Below the pieces are notes generated by a model. It searched no databases. It had not been told where the DNA came from and saw only the letters and a program-made list of their open reading frames with translations. A stretch of DNA of 64,000 nt, from the NCBI GenBank assembly GCA_017994815.1, contig JAGOJY010000006.1, positions 61,436 to 125,435 of the forward strand, written 5' to 3'. The translations under genes and the position numbers were made by a program. This DNA is from Acidobacteriota bacterium (lineage in GTDB: Bacteria > Acidobacteriota > Polarisedimenticolia > J045). The number at the start of each line of letters is the position of its first letter. Position 1 is the stretch's first letter. Positions 17,511 to 26,409 of this stretch are shown in pieces.

Positions 17511-18419
17511 TCAGCCCTCGCGGCGCCGGGCCCGCGGCCGGCGCCCGAGCGCCTCGGCGGTCTCGCGCGGCAGCCGGTAGCTCTCGGCCATCGCCGGGAA
17601 GGTGCGCGCGCGCACCTCGTCGGCGAACGCGCGCACGCCAGCCACCGCCGGGGTGTGCAGGTCGCCGAAGCGCCGCACGAAGCGCGGGGCGGGTCCGGGA
17701 TGGATCCCGAGCAGGTCGTGGTAGACGAGCACCTGGCCGTCGCAGGTGGGCCCCGCGCCGATCCCGATCGTCGGCACCGCCACGCGCTGCGTCACCATCG
17801 CGGCGACGTCGGACGGAACGCCCTCGAGGACCAGCGCGAACACGCCGGCCTCGACCAGCGCGCCCGCGTCCGCGAGCAGGGTCTCGATCTCGTGCACGGC
17901 GCGCGCCTGCACGCGGTAGCCGCCCATCGCCAGGAGCGACTGCGGGGTCAGGCCGAGGTGGCCCATCACCGGGATCTCGGCGTCGAGCAGCGCGCGGATC
18001 ACCTCCAGCCGCTTGCGGCCGCCCTCCAGCTTGACCGCCTCGGCCCCGCCCTCGCGCACCAGCCGCCCCGCGGCGAGCACGGCGTCGCGCGTGCCGGTGT
18101 GGTAGCTGAGGTACGGCATGTCGGCCACGACCAGCGCCCGCGGGCGCGTGCGCGACACCGCCGCGGTGTGGCGCACCATGTCCTCGACGTCGACGCGCAG
18201 CGTGTCGTCGTAGCCGAGCACGACCATGGCCAGCGAATCGCCGACCAGGATGATGTCGGCGCCGCCCTCGTCCACGGCGCGCGCGGAGGGAGCGTCGTAC
18301 GCCGTCACCATCACCAGCGGGCGCACGCCCTTCGCCGCGGCGATCTGCGGGACCGTGACTTTGGCGGGGAGCGCCTCGCGAGGCGCGGCAGGACCGTCGT
18401 TCATCTTCGTCGCCCCCAT
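17511..18419 (-). CDS. panB: 3-methyl-2-oxobutanoate hydroxymethyltransferase PanB
   Basis: PanB transfers a hydroxymethyl group from methylenetetrahydrofolate to ketoisovalerate, the first step of pantothenate synthesis. The 302-residue protein shows VMVTAYDAPSARAVDEGG, ILVGDSLAMVVLGYDDT, the metal/active-site segments KLEGG and GHLGLTPQS, and IGIGAGPTCDGQVLVYHDLLG. The start is ambiguous: ATG 18419 directly abuts GGGGAG, while ATG 18404 (297 residues) has only weak G-rich sequence upstream. It is the first gene of the pan operon; a 198-bp gap separates it from the kinase gene. Confidence 0.96.
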   Translation of the reverse strand: MGATKMNDGPAAPREALPAKVTVPQIAAAKGVRPLVMVTAYDAPSARAVDEGGADIILVGDSLAMVVLGYDDTLRVDVEDMVRHTAAVSRTRPRALVVADMPYLSYHTGTRDAVLAAGRLVREGGAEAVKLEGGRKRLEVIRALLDAEIPVMGHLGLTPQSLLAMGGYRVQARAVHEIETLLADAGALVEAGVFALVLEGVPSDVAAMVTQRVAVPTIGIGAGPTCDGQVLVYHDLLGIHPGPAPRFVRRFGDLHTPAVAGVRAFADEVRARTFPAMAESYRLPRETAEALGRRPRARRREG

Positions 18420-18617
18420 CTCCCCGCCGGGCGGGCCCGGTCGCGGGACGGAGTCTTCGGCATCCGGTGGGTTTCGGCGCTGCCCGCCCCTGCGTCCCGG
18501 TCCACGCTGGATCCCGGCGCCGGCCTGCGGCCCGCCAACCCCGAAAGCGCTGGAAATGTTACCGCGAGGTACGCCGGACGCAACCCGGGCGGAGCGCCCG
18601 GCCTGCCCGCGCCGCGG

Positions 18618-19250
18618 TCACGAGCCGGGGCGGTAGTACTCGACGCCCCCGCGGCCCATCGCCTCGATGCGCCGGTAGAGGTCCTCGAAGTGCGCGTCGT
18701 CGTGCGCCGGGTCGATCTCGTTGGTGTCCACGACGAGCAGCGGCGCCTCGCGGTAGTGGAAGAAGAAGTGGTCGTAGGCGCGCACGACCTCGTCGAGGTA
18801 GGCCTGCGAGATGCGCCGTTCGACGTCGCGGCCACGGCGGCCGATCCGGTCGACGAGCACCGGCACCCGCGCCTGCAGGTACACGACGAGGTCCGGGCGC
18901 ACGACGTCCGGCGCGAGCAGGTCGTACAGCGTCTCGTAGGTCGCCAGCTCGGTGTCGTTGAGGTTGAGGTAGGCGAAGATGCGGTCCTTCTCGAACAGGT
19001 AGTCCGAGACGACGCCGCGCGCGAACAGGTCGCCCTGCCGCAGCTCGCGCTGCTGGCGGTGCCGCGCCAGGAGGAACCAGATCTGGACCGCGAACGCCGA
19101 CCCGCGCCGGTCGCGGTAGAACGGCTCGAGGAACGGGTTGTCGGTCGGCTCGAGGACCATGCTCGCTTCCATGCGGCGCGCGAGCCGGCGCGCCAGCACG
19201 GTCTTGCCCGCCCCGATCGGGCCCTCCAGGCAGATCGTCAGCGGCTTCAT
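18618..19250 (-). CDS. Deoxynucleoside kinase
   Basis: This is a 210-residue kinase of the dGK/dAK family, which phosphorylates deoxyribonucleosides for salvage. The P-loop is at residues 10-17 (GPIGAGKT). The DRR/E-type elements EPTDNPFLEPFY and VVSDYLFEKDRIF, the LID-like RGRDVERRIS and C-terminal VVDTNEIDP match the family. Substrate preference (dA, dG or pyrimidine) cannot be read from the sequence. It lies 22 bp downstream of folK, probably co-transcribed with it. Confidence 0.92.
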   Translation of the reverse strand: MKPLTICLEGPIGAGKTVLARRLARRMEASMVLEPTDNPFLEPFYRDRRGSAFAVQIWFLLARHRQQRELRQGDLFARGVVSDYLFEKDRIFAYLNLNDTELATYETLYDLLAPDVVRPDLVVYLQARVPVLVDRIGRRGRDVERRISQAYLDEVVRAYDHFFFHYREAPLLVVDTNEIDPAHDDAHFEDLYRRIEAMGRGGVEYYRPGS

Positions 19251-19272
19251 GGGCCGAGGATCGTAGCTTGGT

Positions 19273-19782
19273 TCACGGAAGAACGGAACCGCTGTCCAGC
19301 TTGGCCCGCAGTTCGCGGATCGTCCGGCCGAGCACCGGGTGCACGAGGTCCGGGAGCATCCCGGCGAGCGGGTCGAGGACGAACGCGCGCTGGTGCAGGC
19401 GCGGGTGCGGGACCTTCAGCCCGGGCTCGTCGATCACCCGCGCGCCGTAGAGGAGCAGGTCGATGTCGAGGCGCCGCGGGCCCCACGGCACGGAGCGCGC
19501 CCGGTCGCGGCCGGCCTCGCGCTCGATCGCGAGGGCCAGCTCGAGCAGCGCGCGCGGCCCGGGTGCGACGGCGGCGAGCGGGGCGGCCAGGACCTGGTTC
19601 AGGTAATCGCGCTGGCCGGCCGGCCCGCCCACCGGCCGCGTCCGTTGCGGTGGCGAGGCGAGCGTGAAGCGGTAGCCGCCCTGCTCCAGACGCCGCCGGG
19701 CCAGTTCCAGCTCCGCCGCCGAATCGCCCTCGTTCGAGCCGAGGCCGACGACGACCCACTCCTGGGCGCTGGCGTGTGGCAC
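19273..19782 (-). CDS. folK: 2-amino-4-hydroxy-6-hydroxymethyldihydropteridine pyrophosphokinase FolK
   Basis: FolK (HPPK) pyrophosphorylates the pterin that DHPS (folP, also in this window) joins to p-aminobenzoate. The signatures are VVGLGSNEGDS at the N-terminus, RARSVPWGPRRLDIDLLLYG and VPHPRLHQRAFVLDPL. The start is GTG 19782 (169 residues, GGGAG 11 nt upstream) or GTG 19791 (172 residues, only 2 nt from that site). It appears to form a two-gene unit with the deoxynucleoside kinase. Confidence 0.94.
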   Translation of the reverse strand: MPHASAQEWVVVGLGSNEGDSAAELELARRRLEQGGYRFTLASPPQRTRPVGGPAGQRDYLNQVLAAPLAAVAPGPRALLELALAIEREAGRDRARSVPWGPRRLDIDLLLYGARVIDEPGLKVPHPRLHQRAFVLDPLAGMLPDLVHPVLGRTIRELRAKLDSGSVLP

Positions 19783-19803
19783 AACCGGCACGGCTCCCGT
19801 TCG

Positions 19804-19832
19804 TTGACAGCCCCCGGTGCGGACATTACCAT
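19804..19832 (+). promoter_or_regulatory. Sigma-70 promoter for the TPR-glmU unit
   Basis: Consensus -35 TTGACA (19804-19809), a 17-bp spacer, then TACCAT (19827-19832). It points toward the TPR gene at 19882 and lies in the divergent gap next to folK. Confidence 0.65.
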
Positions 19833-19881
19833 CCGCGCCGCCTCGGACGACCCCGGGGGCCGACGAGCGGGAGGTTGCCGG

Positions 19882-20547
19882 ATGCCCACGCGGAAATCCA
19901 CTGCTTCTTCCAGGAAGACGGCGCACGCGCGGGAGGTCTTCGCGGTCGCCGAGAAGTCGTTCGCCCAGGCGATGGACCTGTACCTGCGCCAGCGCGACTG
20001 GCAGCGGGCGCGCGAGGCGTTCGCGGGGTTCCTCAACGAGTACGGCCACGAGCGCGACGTGGACGACATGAGCGATCGCGCGCGCGTCCACCTCGCGTCG
20101 TGCGAGCGCAAGCTCGCGGCGGAGCCGCCGGCGCCGGGTGACGCCGCGGAGTGGCTCGTGCGGGCCGTCTTCCTCTCGAACAGCGGCGACATCGACGGGG
20201 CGCTGGACGCGTTCCGGCACGCCGAGGAGCAGGGCGTGGCGCCGGGCCGCCTGCACTACGCCAAGGCCGCCGCGCTGGCGCTGGCCGAACGCAACGACGA
20301 AGCGCTCGAGGAACTGCGGCTGGCGATCGAGGCCGACCCGAACAACCGGGCGCACTCCCTCGGCGACCCGGACTTCGAGCGGCTGCGGGAGACCGCCGGC
20401 TACGTCGAGTTGGTCGAGCCCCCGATGGACGAGTTCGACTACGACGACGAAGAAGACGACGACCTCCCGGAGGACGACGAGGAGGAGTTCCTCAATGACG
20501 GCGAAGCCGGGCGACCCTCGGGGCCCGAACCACCCCCCACGTTCTGA
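19882..20547 (+). CDS. TPR protein with acidic C-terminal tail
   Basis: This is a 221-residue cytoplasmic protein. GGGAGG lies 8 nt before the ATG. The N-terminus is basic (TRKSTASSRKTAHAR). The middle has TPR-like pairs (YLRQRDWQRAREAFAGFLNEY, AALALAERNDEALEELRLAI). The C-terminus has a very acidic stretch, YDDEEDDDLPEDDEEE. No enzyme motif is seen. Its 3' end overlaps the glmU start by 53 bp, so the two are translationally linked; the functional link is unknown. Confidence 0.85.
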   Translation: MPTRKSTASSRKTAHAREVFAVAEKSFAQAMDLYLRQRDWQRAREAFAGFLNEYGHERDVDDMSDRARVHLASCERKLAAEPPAPGDAAEWLVRAVFLSNSGDIDGALDAFRHAEEQGVAPGRLHYAKAAALALAERNDEALEELRLAIEADPNNRAHSLGDPDFERLRETAGYVELVEPPMDEFDYDDEEDDDLPEDDEEEFLNDGEAGRPSGPEPPPTF

Positions 20548-21931
20548 CGCGCTCGCCGCGGTGATCCTCGCCGCCGGCGAGGGCACGCGGATGAAGTCCC
20601 GCCGCGCGAAGGTCCTGCACGAGATCGCCGGACGCCCCCTGGTCGAGCACGTCGCCGCGGCGGCCGCCGCCTGCGGCGCCCGTCCGCTGGTGGTGGTCGT
20701 CGGCGCCGGGGCGGACGAGGTGCGCTCGCGGCTGTCCGCGACCGGGGCCGGGGAGATCCTCTTCGTCGAGCAGCCGCAGCGGCTCGGCACCGCGGACGCG
20801 GTGCGCCGCGCCGCGCCGGCGCTCGGCGAGTTCACCGGCAGCGCGCTGATCCTCTGCGGTGACGTTCCGGCGCTCCCGGCCGAGGCGCTGCGCGCGCTGG
20901 CCGCGGCGCACGCGGAGCGCGGGGCCGCGCTGACCGTGCTCACGGCCGAGCTCGACGACCCGTCCGGGTACGGCCGCGTCGTGCGCGGCGCGAGCGGCGC
21001 GGTGCAGGCGATCGTCGAGCACCGCGACGCGACGCCGGACCAGCGCGCGATCCGCGAGATCAACACCGGCACGTACTGCGCGGACTGGCGCAGGCTCCTG
21101 GCCGCGATCGAGGACATCCGGCCCGACAACTCGCAGGGCGAGTACTACCTGACCGACGCCGTGCGGCTGATGCTCGCGCGGGGCTGGCCGGTGGCGGCGG
21201 TGATCCACCCCCGCCCGGACGAGGCGCTCGGGATCAACAGCCGGCGCCAGCTCGCGCAACTGGCGCGGCTGATGAACCGCCGGATCCTCGAGCGCTGGAT
21301 GGACGCCGGCGTGACGATCCTCGACCCCGAGACCACGTGGATCCACGACACCGTCGAGATCGGCCCCGACACGGTGCTGCACCCCGGCGTGACGCTCGAG
21401 GGCGCGACGCGCATCGGCCGCGAGTGCGTCGTGCGCTCCGGCGCGCGGCTGTCGGGGGTGACGCTGGGGGACGGGTCGGAGGTCCTCGACCACAGCGTGG
21501 CGACCGACTCCGAGATCGGCCCGCACTGCAAGGTCGGGCCGTTCGCGCACCTGCGTCCCGGCACGCGTCTCGGGCCCGACTGCAAGGTCGGCAACTTCGT
21601 CGAGACCAAGAAGGCCGTCCTCGGCCCCGGCACCAAGGCCTCGCACCTGTCGTACCTCGGCGACGCCCAGATCGGCGGCGGCTGCAACATCGGGGCCGGC
21701 ACGATCACGTGCAACTACGACGGCGAGCGCAAGAACGTCACCGTGCTGGAGGACGGCGTCTTCATCGGCTCCGACACCCAGCTCGTCGCGCCGGTCAAGG
21801 TCGGGCGCGGCGCCTACGTCGCGGCCGGCAGCACGATCGTCGAGGACGTGCCCCCCGGGGCGCTCGGCATCGCGCGCGGACGGCAGGCGAACATCGAGGG
21901 CTGGGTCGAGAAGAAGAAGAAAGGTCGCTGA
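20495..21931 (+). CDS. glmU: Bifunctional UDP-N-acetylglucosamine pyrophosphorylase / glucosamine-1-P acetyltransferase GlmU
   Basis: GlmU performs the last two steps to UDP-GlcNAc, the precursor of peptidoglycan and lipopolysaccharide. The 478-residue protein has the N-terminal uridyltransferase motif VILAAGEGTRMKSRRAKVLH, CGDVPALP and INTGTYC. The C-terminal left-handed beta-helix acetyltransferase has GPFAHLRPGTRLG, GNFVETKKA, SYLGDAQIG and TCNYDGERKN. ATG 20495 has GGAGGAG 7 nt upstream within the preceding TPR gene. The next step upstream in the pathway, glmM, lies 20 kb away, and glmS is the next gene. Confidence 0.97.
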   Translation: MTAKPGDPRGPNHPPRSDALAAVILAAGEGTRMKSRRAKVLHEIAGRPLVEHVAAAAAACGARPLVVVVGAGADEVRSRLSATGAGEILFVEQPQRLGTADAVRRAAPALGEFTGSALILCGDVPALPAEALRALAAAHAERGAALTVLTAELDDPSGYGRVVRGASGAVQAIVEHRDATPDQRAIREINTGTYCADWRRLLAAIEDIRPDNSQGEYYLTDAVRLMLARGWPVAAVIHPRPDEALGINSRRQLAQLARLMNRRILERWMDAGVTILDPETTWIHDTVEIGPDTVLHPGVTLEGATRIGRECVVRSGARLSGVTLGDGSEVLDHSVATDSEIGPHCKVGPFAHLRPGTRLGPDCKVGNFVETKKAVLGPGTKASHLSYLGDAQIGGGCNIGAGTITCNYDGERKNVTVLEDGVFIGSDTQLVAPVKVGRGAYVAAGSTIVEDVPPGALGIARGRQANIEGWVEKKKKGR

Positions 21932-21952
21932 AGGCGGGGAACGCGGCGTTTC

Positions 21953-21979
21953 GTGCCGGCTTTTCCCGGCACCTATAAT
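21953..21979 (+). promoter_or_regulatory. glmS promoter with inverted repeat in the spacer
   Basis: A consensus TATAAT (21974-21979) lies 36 bp before glmS. Directly upstream, GTGCCGG-cttttc-CCGGCAC (21953-21972) is a perfect 7-bp inverted repeat filling the -35/-10 spacer region, a position suitable for a regulator. No good -35 hexamer is seen. Confidence 0.55.
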
Positions 21980-22014
21980 CTACCCTGGCAACGCGGTCAT
22001 CCGGAGGCGCACGC

Positions 22015-23859
22015 ATGTGCGGCATCGTCGGGTACGTCGGTCCTCGCGAGGCGACGCCGATCCTGGTCGGCGGCCTCAAGCGTCTTGAATACAGGGGTTA
22101 CGACTCGGCGGGCGTCGCGCTGGTGTGCGACGGGCGCTTCGTGCTGCGGCGCGCGGCGGGCAAGCTGCGCGACCTCGAGGCGGTGCTCGAGCGCGCGCCG
22201 ATCCCGGCGAGCTGCTACGGGATCGGCCACACGCGCTGGGCCACCCACGGGCGGCCGACCGAGGAGAACGCCCACCCCCACCGCGACCCGGACGAGCGCG
22301 TGGTCCTCGTCCACAACGGAATCATCGAGAACTACCTCGAGCTGAAGGCGGAGCTGGCCGCGGCGGGCAACACGTTCCGCTCCGAGACCGACACCGAGAT
22401 CATCGCGCACCTGATCGCCCGCGAGCTGGCGCCCGGCGTGCCGCTGGAGCAGGCGGTGTGGCGCGTGACCCAGCGCCTGCGCGGCATCTGGGCCTTCTGC
22501 GCCATGGACCGCGCCGAGCCGGACAAGATCGTCGCCGCGCGGCTCGGGCCGCCGTTGATCGCCGGGCTCGGGCGCGGCGAGAACTTCGTCGCCTCGGACA
22601 TCACCGCGCTGCTCGAGCACACGCGCGAGGTCGTGTTCCTCAAGGACAACGAGATCGTCGCCGTCACCCCGGACAAGATCGAGGTGTTCGGCAAGGACGG
22701 CGAGCCGATCACGCCGGAGGTCCACCGCATCGCGTGGGACCCGATCCTGGCCGAGAAGGGCGGCTACCGGCACTTCATGCTCAAGGAGATCCACGAGCAG
22801 CCGCGCGCGGTCAACGACACGCTGGCCAGCCGGATCTCCCTCGACCGCGGCGAGGTGTTCTTCTCCCCCGAGGAGTTCCCGCTGACCGCCGAGCAGCTGC
22901 GCGCGGTCGGCCGCGTGCACCTGGCCGCCTGTGGGACGTCGTGGCACGCCTGCCTGGTCGGCAAGTTCCTCCTGGAGTGGCTGGCCCGCGTGCCGACCGA
23001 GGTCGATTACGCCTCCGAGTTCCGCTACCGCGACCCGTTGATCGATGCGGCGACGCTGATGACCGTGGTGACGCAGTCCGGCGAGACCGCCGACACGCTG
23101 GCCGCCCTGCGCGAGGCCCGTGCGCGCGGCGCGCGCGCGGTGGCGATCTGCAACGTCCTCGGCTCGACGGCGATGCGCGAGGCGGACGGCACGATCCTGA
23201 CGCACTGCGGGCCGGAGATCGGCGTCGCCTCGACCAAGGCCTTCACCGCGCAGCTCGTGGCGCTGTACCTGATGGCGCTGCGGATGGGCGCCGCGCGGGG
23301 CGTGCTGGACGCCGGCGCCGTGCGGGGCCACCTGACCCAGCTCGCGCGGCTGCCGCACTGGCTCGAACGCACGCTGGAGCTGGACGGCGAGGTGCAGGAG
23401 CTGGCCCGGCGCTACAAGGAGCGCACCGATTTCCTGTACCTCGGCCGCGGCATCAACTACCCCGTCGCCCTCGAGGGCGCGCTGAAGCTGAAGGAGATCT
23501 CGTACATCCACGCCGAGGGCTACCCGGCCGGCGAGATGAAGCACGGGCCGATCGCGCTGATCGACCCGAGCATGCCGGTGGTGGCGCTCGCGCCGCGCGA
23601 TCCGGTGTACGAGAAGATGCTGGCCAACATGGAAGAGGTGAAGGCGCGCGGCGGGACGCTGATCGTCGTGACGACCGAGGGCAGCACCGAGGCCGCGGCC
23701 AAGGCCGACCACGTGCTGACGATCCCCGACGCGCCGCCGATGATCGCTCCGGCGCTGCTGGTGGTTCCGCTGCAGCTCCTCGCGTACCACATCGCGCTGC
23801 TGCGCGGCTGCGACGTCGACCAGCCGCGAAATCTGGCAAAATCCGTCACCGTTGAATGA
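22015..23859 (+). CDS. glmS: Glutamine-fructose-6-phosphate aminotransferase GlmS
   Basis: GlmS makes glucosamine-6-phosphate from fructose-6-phosphate and glutamine. The 614-residue protein begins MCGIVGYVG, where Cys2 becomes the N-terminal nucleophile of the glutaminase domain, with TRWATHGRPTEENAHPH. Two SIS isomerase domains follow (ACGTSWHACLVGKF, TQSGETADTLAAL, LGRGINYPVALEGALKLKEISYIHAEGYPAGEMKHGPIAL in outline). GGAGG lies 7 nt upstream. The leader is too short for a glmS ribozyme. The helicase gene follows after 67 bp. Confidence 0.97.
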   Translation: MCGIVGYVGPREATPILVGGLKRLEYRGYDSAGVALVCDGRFVLRRAAGKLRDLEAVLERAPIPASCYGIGHTRWATHGRPTEENAHPHRDPDERVVLVHNGIIENYLELKAELAAAGNTFRSETDTEIIAHLIARELAPGVPLEQAVWRVTQRLRGIWAFCAMDRAEPDKIVAARLGPPLIAGLGRGENFVASDITALLEHTREVVFLKDNEIVAVTPDKIEVFGKDGEPITPEVHRIAWDPILAEKGGYRHFMLKEIHEQPRAVNDTLASRISLDRGEVFFSPEEFPLTAEQLRAVGRVHLAACGTSWHACLVGKFLLEWLARVPTEVDYASEFRYRDPLIDAATLMTVVTQSGETADTLAALREARARGARAVAICNVLGSTAMREADGTILTHCGPEIGVASTKAFTAQLVALYLMALRMGAARGVLDAGAVRGHLTQLARLPHWLERTLELDGEVQELARRYKERTDFLYLGRGINYPVALEGALKLKEISYIHAEGYPAGEMKHGPIALIDPSMPVVALAPRDPVYEKMLANMEEVKARGGTLIVVTTEGSTEAAAKADHVLTIPDAPPMIAPALLVVPLQLLAYHIALLRGCDVDQPRNLAKSVTVE

Positions 23860-23926
23860 CGCCCGGGGGACGGGCGCCGTCCCGTCCCCGTCGCCCGCCT
23901 CGGTGCAGCACCCCGGCAGGAGCCGC

Positions 23927-26170
23927 ATGCTCGACCCGGACCGGATCCTCGAACGCCTCAACCCCGCGCAGCGCGAGGCCGTCACGCACGGCCGCGGTCC
24001 GCTCCTGATCCTCGCCGGGGCCGGCTCGGGCAAGACGCGCGTCATCACGCACCGCATCGCCTGGCTGGTGGGGCAGAGCGGCGCGCACCCGCGCGGCATC
24101 GTCGCGATGACGTTCACCAACAAGGCCGCCGGCGAGATGAAGGAACGCGCCGAGCGCCTGCTGGGCCAGGCGCTGGAGGGCGCGTTCCTCGGCACCTTCC
24201 ACGCGTACGGACTGCGGTTGCTGCGGGCGCACGCCGGGCAGCTCGGCTACCCGTCGAGCTTCGTGGTCTACGACACCGCCGACCAGCTCGCGGTGGCGCG
24301 GCACGCGATCCGCGACCACGGCCTCGACGACAAGGTGCTGCTGCCGCGGGCCGCGTTGTCGTGGATCTCGCGCGCCAAGAACCGCGTCGTCCTCCCGGAG
24401 GACTCCGAGCGGCTGGTGCAGCACCGGGACGACCCCGTGCTGCCCGCGGTCTACCGCAGCTACCAGGAGCGGCTGGAGCGCGCCGGGGCGATGGACTTCG
24501 ACGACCTGCTGCTGCAGCTGGTGCGCCTGTTCCGCGACAAGGACGAGCTGCGCGCGCGGACGGCGCAGCGGCTGGAGTGGCTGCTGGTTGACGAGTACCA
24601 GGACACCAACCCGCTGCAGTACCAGCTGATCCGTCTGCTGACGAGCGAGCACCGCAACCTGTGCTGCGTCGGCGACGAGGACCAGTCGATCTACGGTTTC
24701 CGCGGCGCCGACATCCGCAACATCCTCGACTTCACCAAGGACTTCCCGGATGCGCGGATCGTCAAGCTCGAGCAGAACTACCGCTCGACGGCCACGATCC
24801 TCGAGGCGGCGACGGCGGTGATCGGCAACAACACCGACCGCCACGACAAGACGCTCTGGACCGAGGGCGGCCGCGGCGAGCGGCTGCGCGTGCACCTCGC
24901 GCAGGACGACCGCACCGAGGCCGACTTCGTCGTCGAGGAACTCCTGCGCCGGGCGCGCGCCGCGCAGCTGCCGCTGGACTCGATGGCGATCCTGTACCGC
25001 ACCAACGCCACCTCGCGGCTGTTCGAGGAGCGCCTCACCGCGCGGCGGATCACCTACCGGGTGATCGGCAGCCTCAGGTTCTACGACCGCAAGGAGATCA
25101 AGGACGTCCTGTCGTGGCTGCGGCTGCTGGTGCACCCGGAGTCGGACGAGGACTTCCTGCGCGCCGCGCAGACGCCGCCGCGCGGGATCGGGCCGGCAAC
25201 GCTGGCCGAGCTGACCCGCCGCGCGCGGGAGGACCGCGCGACGCTGTTCGCGACCGCGCGCGCGGCGCTCGCGGACCCGGCGGCCCTCCGGGCCTCGGCG
25301 ATCCGCGCGCTGCAGGACCTTTTGGACCAAATCCGCGACCTCGCGGACCTGACGCGCGAGATGAACGTCGCGCCGGCGGTCCGCGCCGTGCTCGAGGCGA
25401 TCGACTACGCCACGTACCTGCGCCGGGCCCATCCCGAGGACCACGCGTTTCGCGCCGAGAATCTCGACGCGCTCGTCTCGGCCGCGCGCGAGCACGACGA
25501 GTTGGGCGGGCCGGGCGGGATGGCGGGCTTCCTCGACCGGGTTTCGCTGCGCTCGGACACCGACGACGTCCGCGGCGACGCCGGGCCGTCGCTGATGACC
25601 GTGCACTCCGCGAAGGGGCTGGAGTTCGACGGCGTGTTCCTCGTCGGCATGAACGAGGGGCTGTTCCCGCACGCGCTGGCCGCCGAGGACTGGAACGGGA
25701 TCGAGGAGGAGCGGCGCCTGATGTACGTGGCGCTGACGCGGGCGCGGAAGTTCGCCGTCCTGAGCCGGGCCCGGTTCCGCCACGTCTACGGCAAGCGCGT
25801 GCTGGCGGAAGCCTCCCCGTTCCTGGCCGAGCTGCCGGACAAGCTCCTCGACAAGTCGCGCGAGCAGTTCGACGAGTTCGAGCAGACGTTCGGGCGCGAG
25901 CGGGCGTTCGGCCGCGAGCGGGCGATCGGCCGCGAGCGCGCCACGCCGGTCGCCGGGCTCGCGCAGCGCGGCACCCGCGAGGTCGTCTACGACGATGACG
26001 ACGGCCGCGGCGGGTTCCGGCCCGGGATGCGCATCCTGCACCCGCAACACGGCGAGGGCATGGTCCTCTCGTGCTCCGGGCACGGGCGCGGCCTCGTCCT
26101 CGACATCCGCTTCGACCACGCCGGCCGGCGCAAGATCATGCCCGCCTACACCAATCTCGTCCCAGCGTAA
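23927..26170 (+). CDS. uvrD: UvrD/PcrA-type superfamily 1 DNA helicase
   Basis: This is a 3'-5' DNA helicase of 747 residues used in excision repair and removal of stalled polymerases. It has all SF1A motifs: LNPAQREAV (Q motif), LAGAGSGKTR (I), FTNKAAGEM (Ia), VDEYQDTN (II), VGDEDQSIYGFRGAD (III), LEQNYRST (IV), VHSAKGLEF (V) and YVALTRAR (VI). ATG 23927 is preceded by AGGAG; an earlier in-frame ATG (23852) overlaps glmS and lacks a site. Oddly, the linker before the C-terminal Tudor-like RNA-polymerase-binding tip holds three copies of an FGRERA unit. Confidence 0.95.
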   Translation: MLDPDRILERLNPAQREAVTHGRGPLLILAGAGSGKTRVITHRIAWLVGQSGAHPRGIVAMTFTNKAAGEMKERAERLLGQALEGAFLGTFHAYGLRLLRAHAGQLGYPSSFVVYDTADQLAVARHAIRDHGLDDKVLLPRAALSWISRAKNRVVLPEDSERLVQHRDDPVLPAVYRSYQERLERAGAMDFDDLLLQLVRLFRDKDELRARTAQRLEWLLVDEYQDTNPLQYQLIRLLTSEHRNLCCVGDEDQSIYGFRGADIRNILDFTKDFPDARIVKLEQNYRSTATILEAATAVIGNNTDRHDKTLWTEGGRGERLRVHLAQDDRTEADFVVEELLRRARAAQLPLDSMAILYRTNATSRLFEERLTARRITYRVIGSLRFYDRKEIKDVLSWLRLLVHPESDEDFLRAAQTPPRGIGPATLAELTRRAREDRATLFATARAALADPAALRASAIRALQDLLDQIRDLADLTREMNVAPAVRAVLEAIDYATYLRRAHPEDHAFRAENLDALVSAAREHDELGGPGGMAGFLDRVSLRSDTDDVRGDAGPSLMTVHSAKGLEFDGVFLVGMNEGLFPHALAAEDWNGIEEERRLMYVALTRARKFAVLSRARFRHVYGKRVLAEASPFLAELPDKLLDKSREQFDEFEQTFGRERAFGRERAIGRERATPVAGLAQRGTREVVYDDDDGRGGFRPGMRILHPQHGEGMVLSCSGHGRGLVLDIRFDHAGRRKIMPAYTNLVPA
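25889..25942 (+). repeat. Three tandem 18-bp units in the helicase gene
   Basis: Three nearly identical in-frame 18-bp units encode FGRERA, FGRERA and IGRERA at residues 655-672 of the helicase, in the flexible linker before the C-terminal tip. Copy number could vary without loss of frame. Confidence 0.9.
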
Positions 26171-26409
26171 TGCAGGCGGCCCGGCCATGACCGGAACGGG
26201 GCGCGCGAATCATGTGCCCCGCGGGGCGTTGCGCACGTGATCTTCGAACTGCCGCCGCGGCTGGCCCGGCCAGACGGCATCCCGGGGTACGCGGATGACC
26301 ACGCCCGAGTCAGCGGCTGTCCGCCGCCGGCGGCGGCCATCGGCATGACGATGCGGTGTGCCACCAACGATGTCGTGGTGCGGGAGGCCGGCCAGCCGCA
26401 CGGGCACTA
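26171..26409. other. 239-bp convergent intergenic region
   Basis: This lies between the helicase (+) and the TPR lipoprotein (-). Frames run through it in several phases but show no domain, start signal or terminator with a U-tract. Confidence 0.4.

Noticed and set aside
21980..22014. glmS ribozyme upstream of glmS
   Set aside because: The leader from the TATAAT promoter is only ~30 nt, too short for the ribozyme, and no core sequence is seen.
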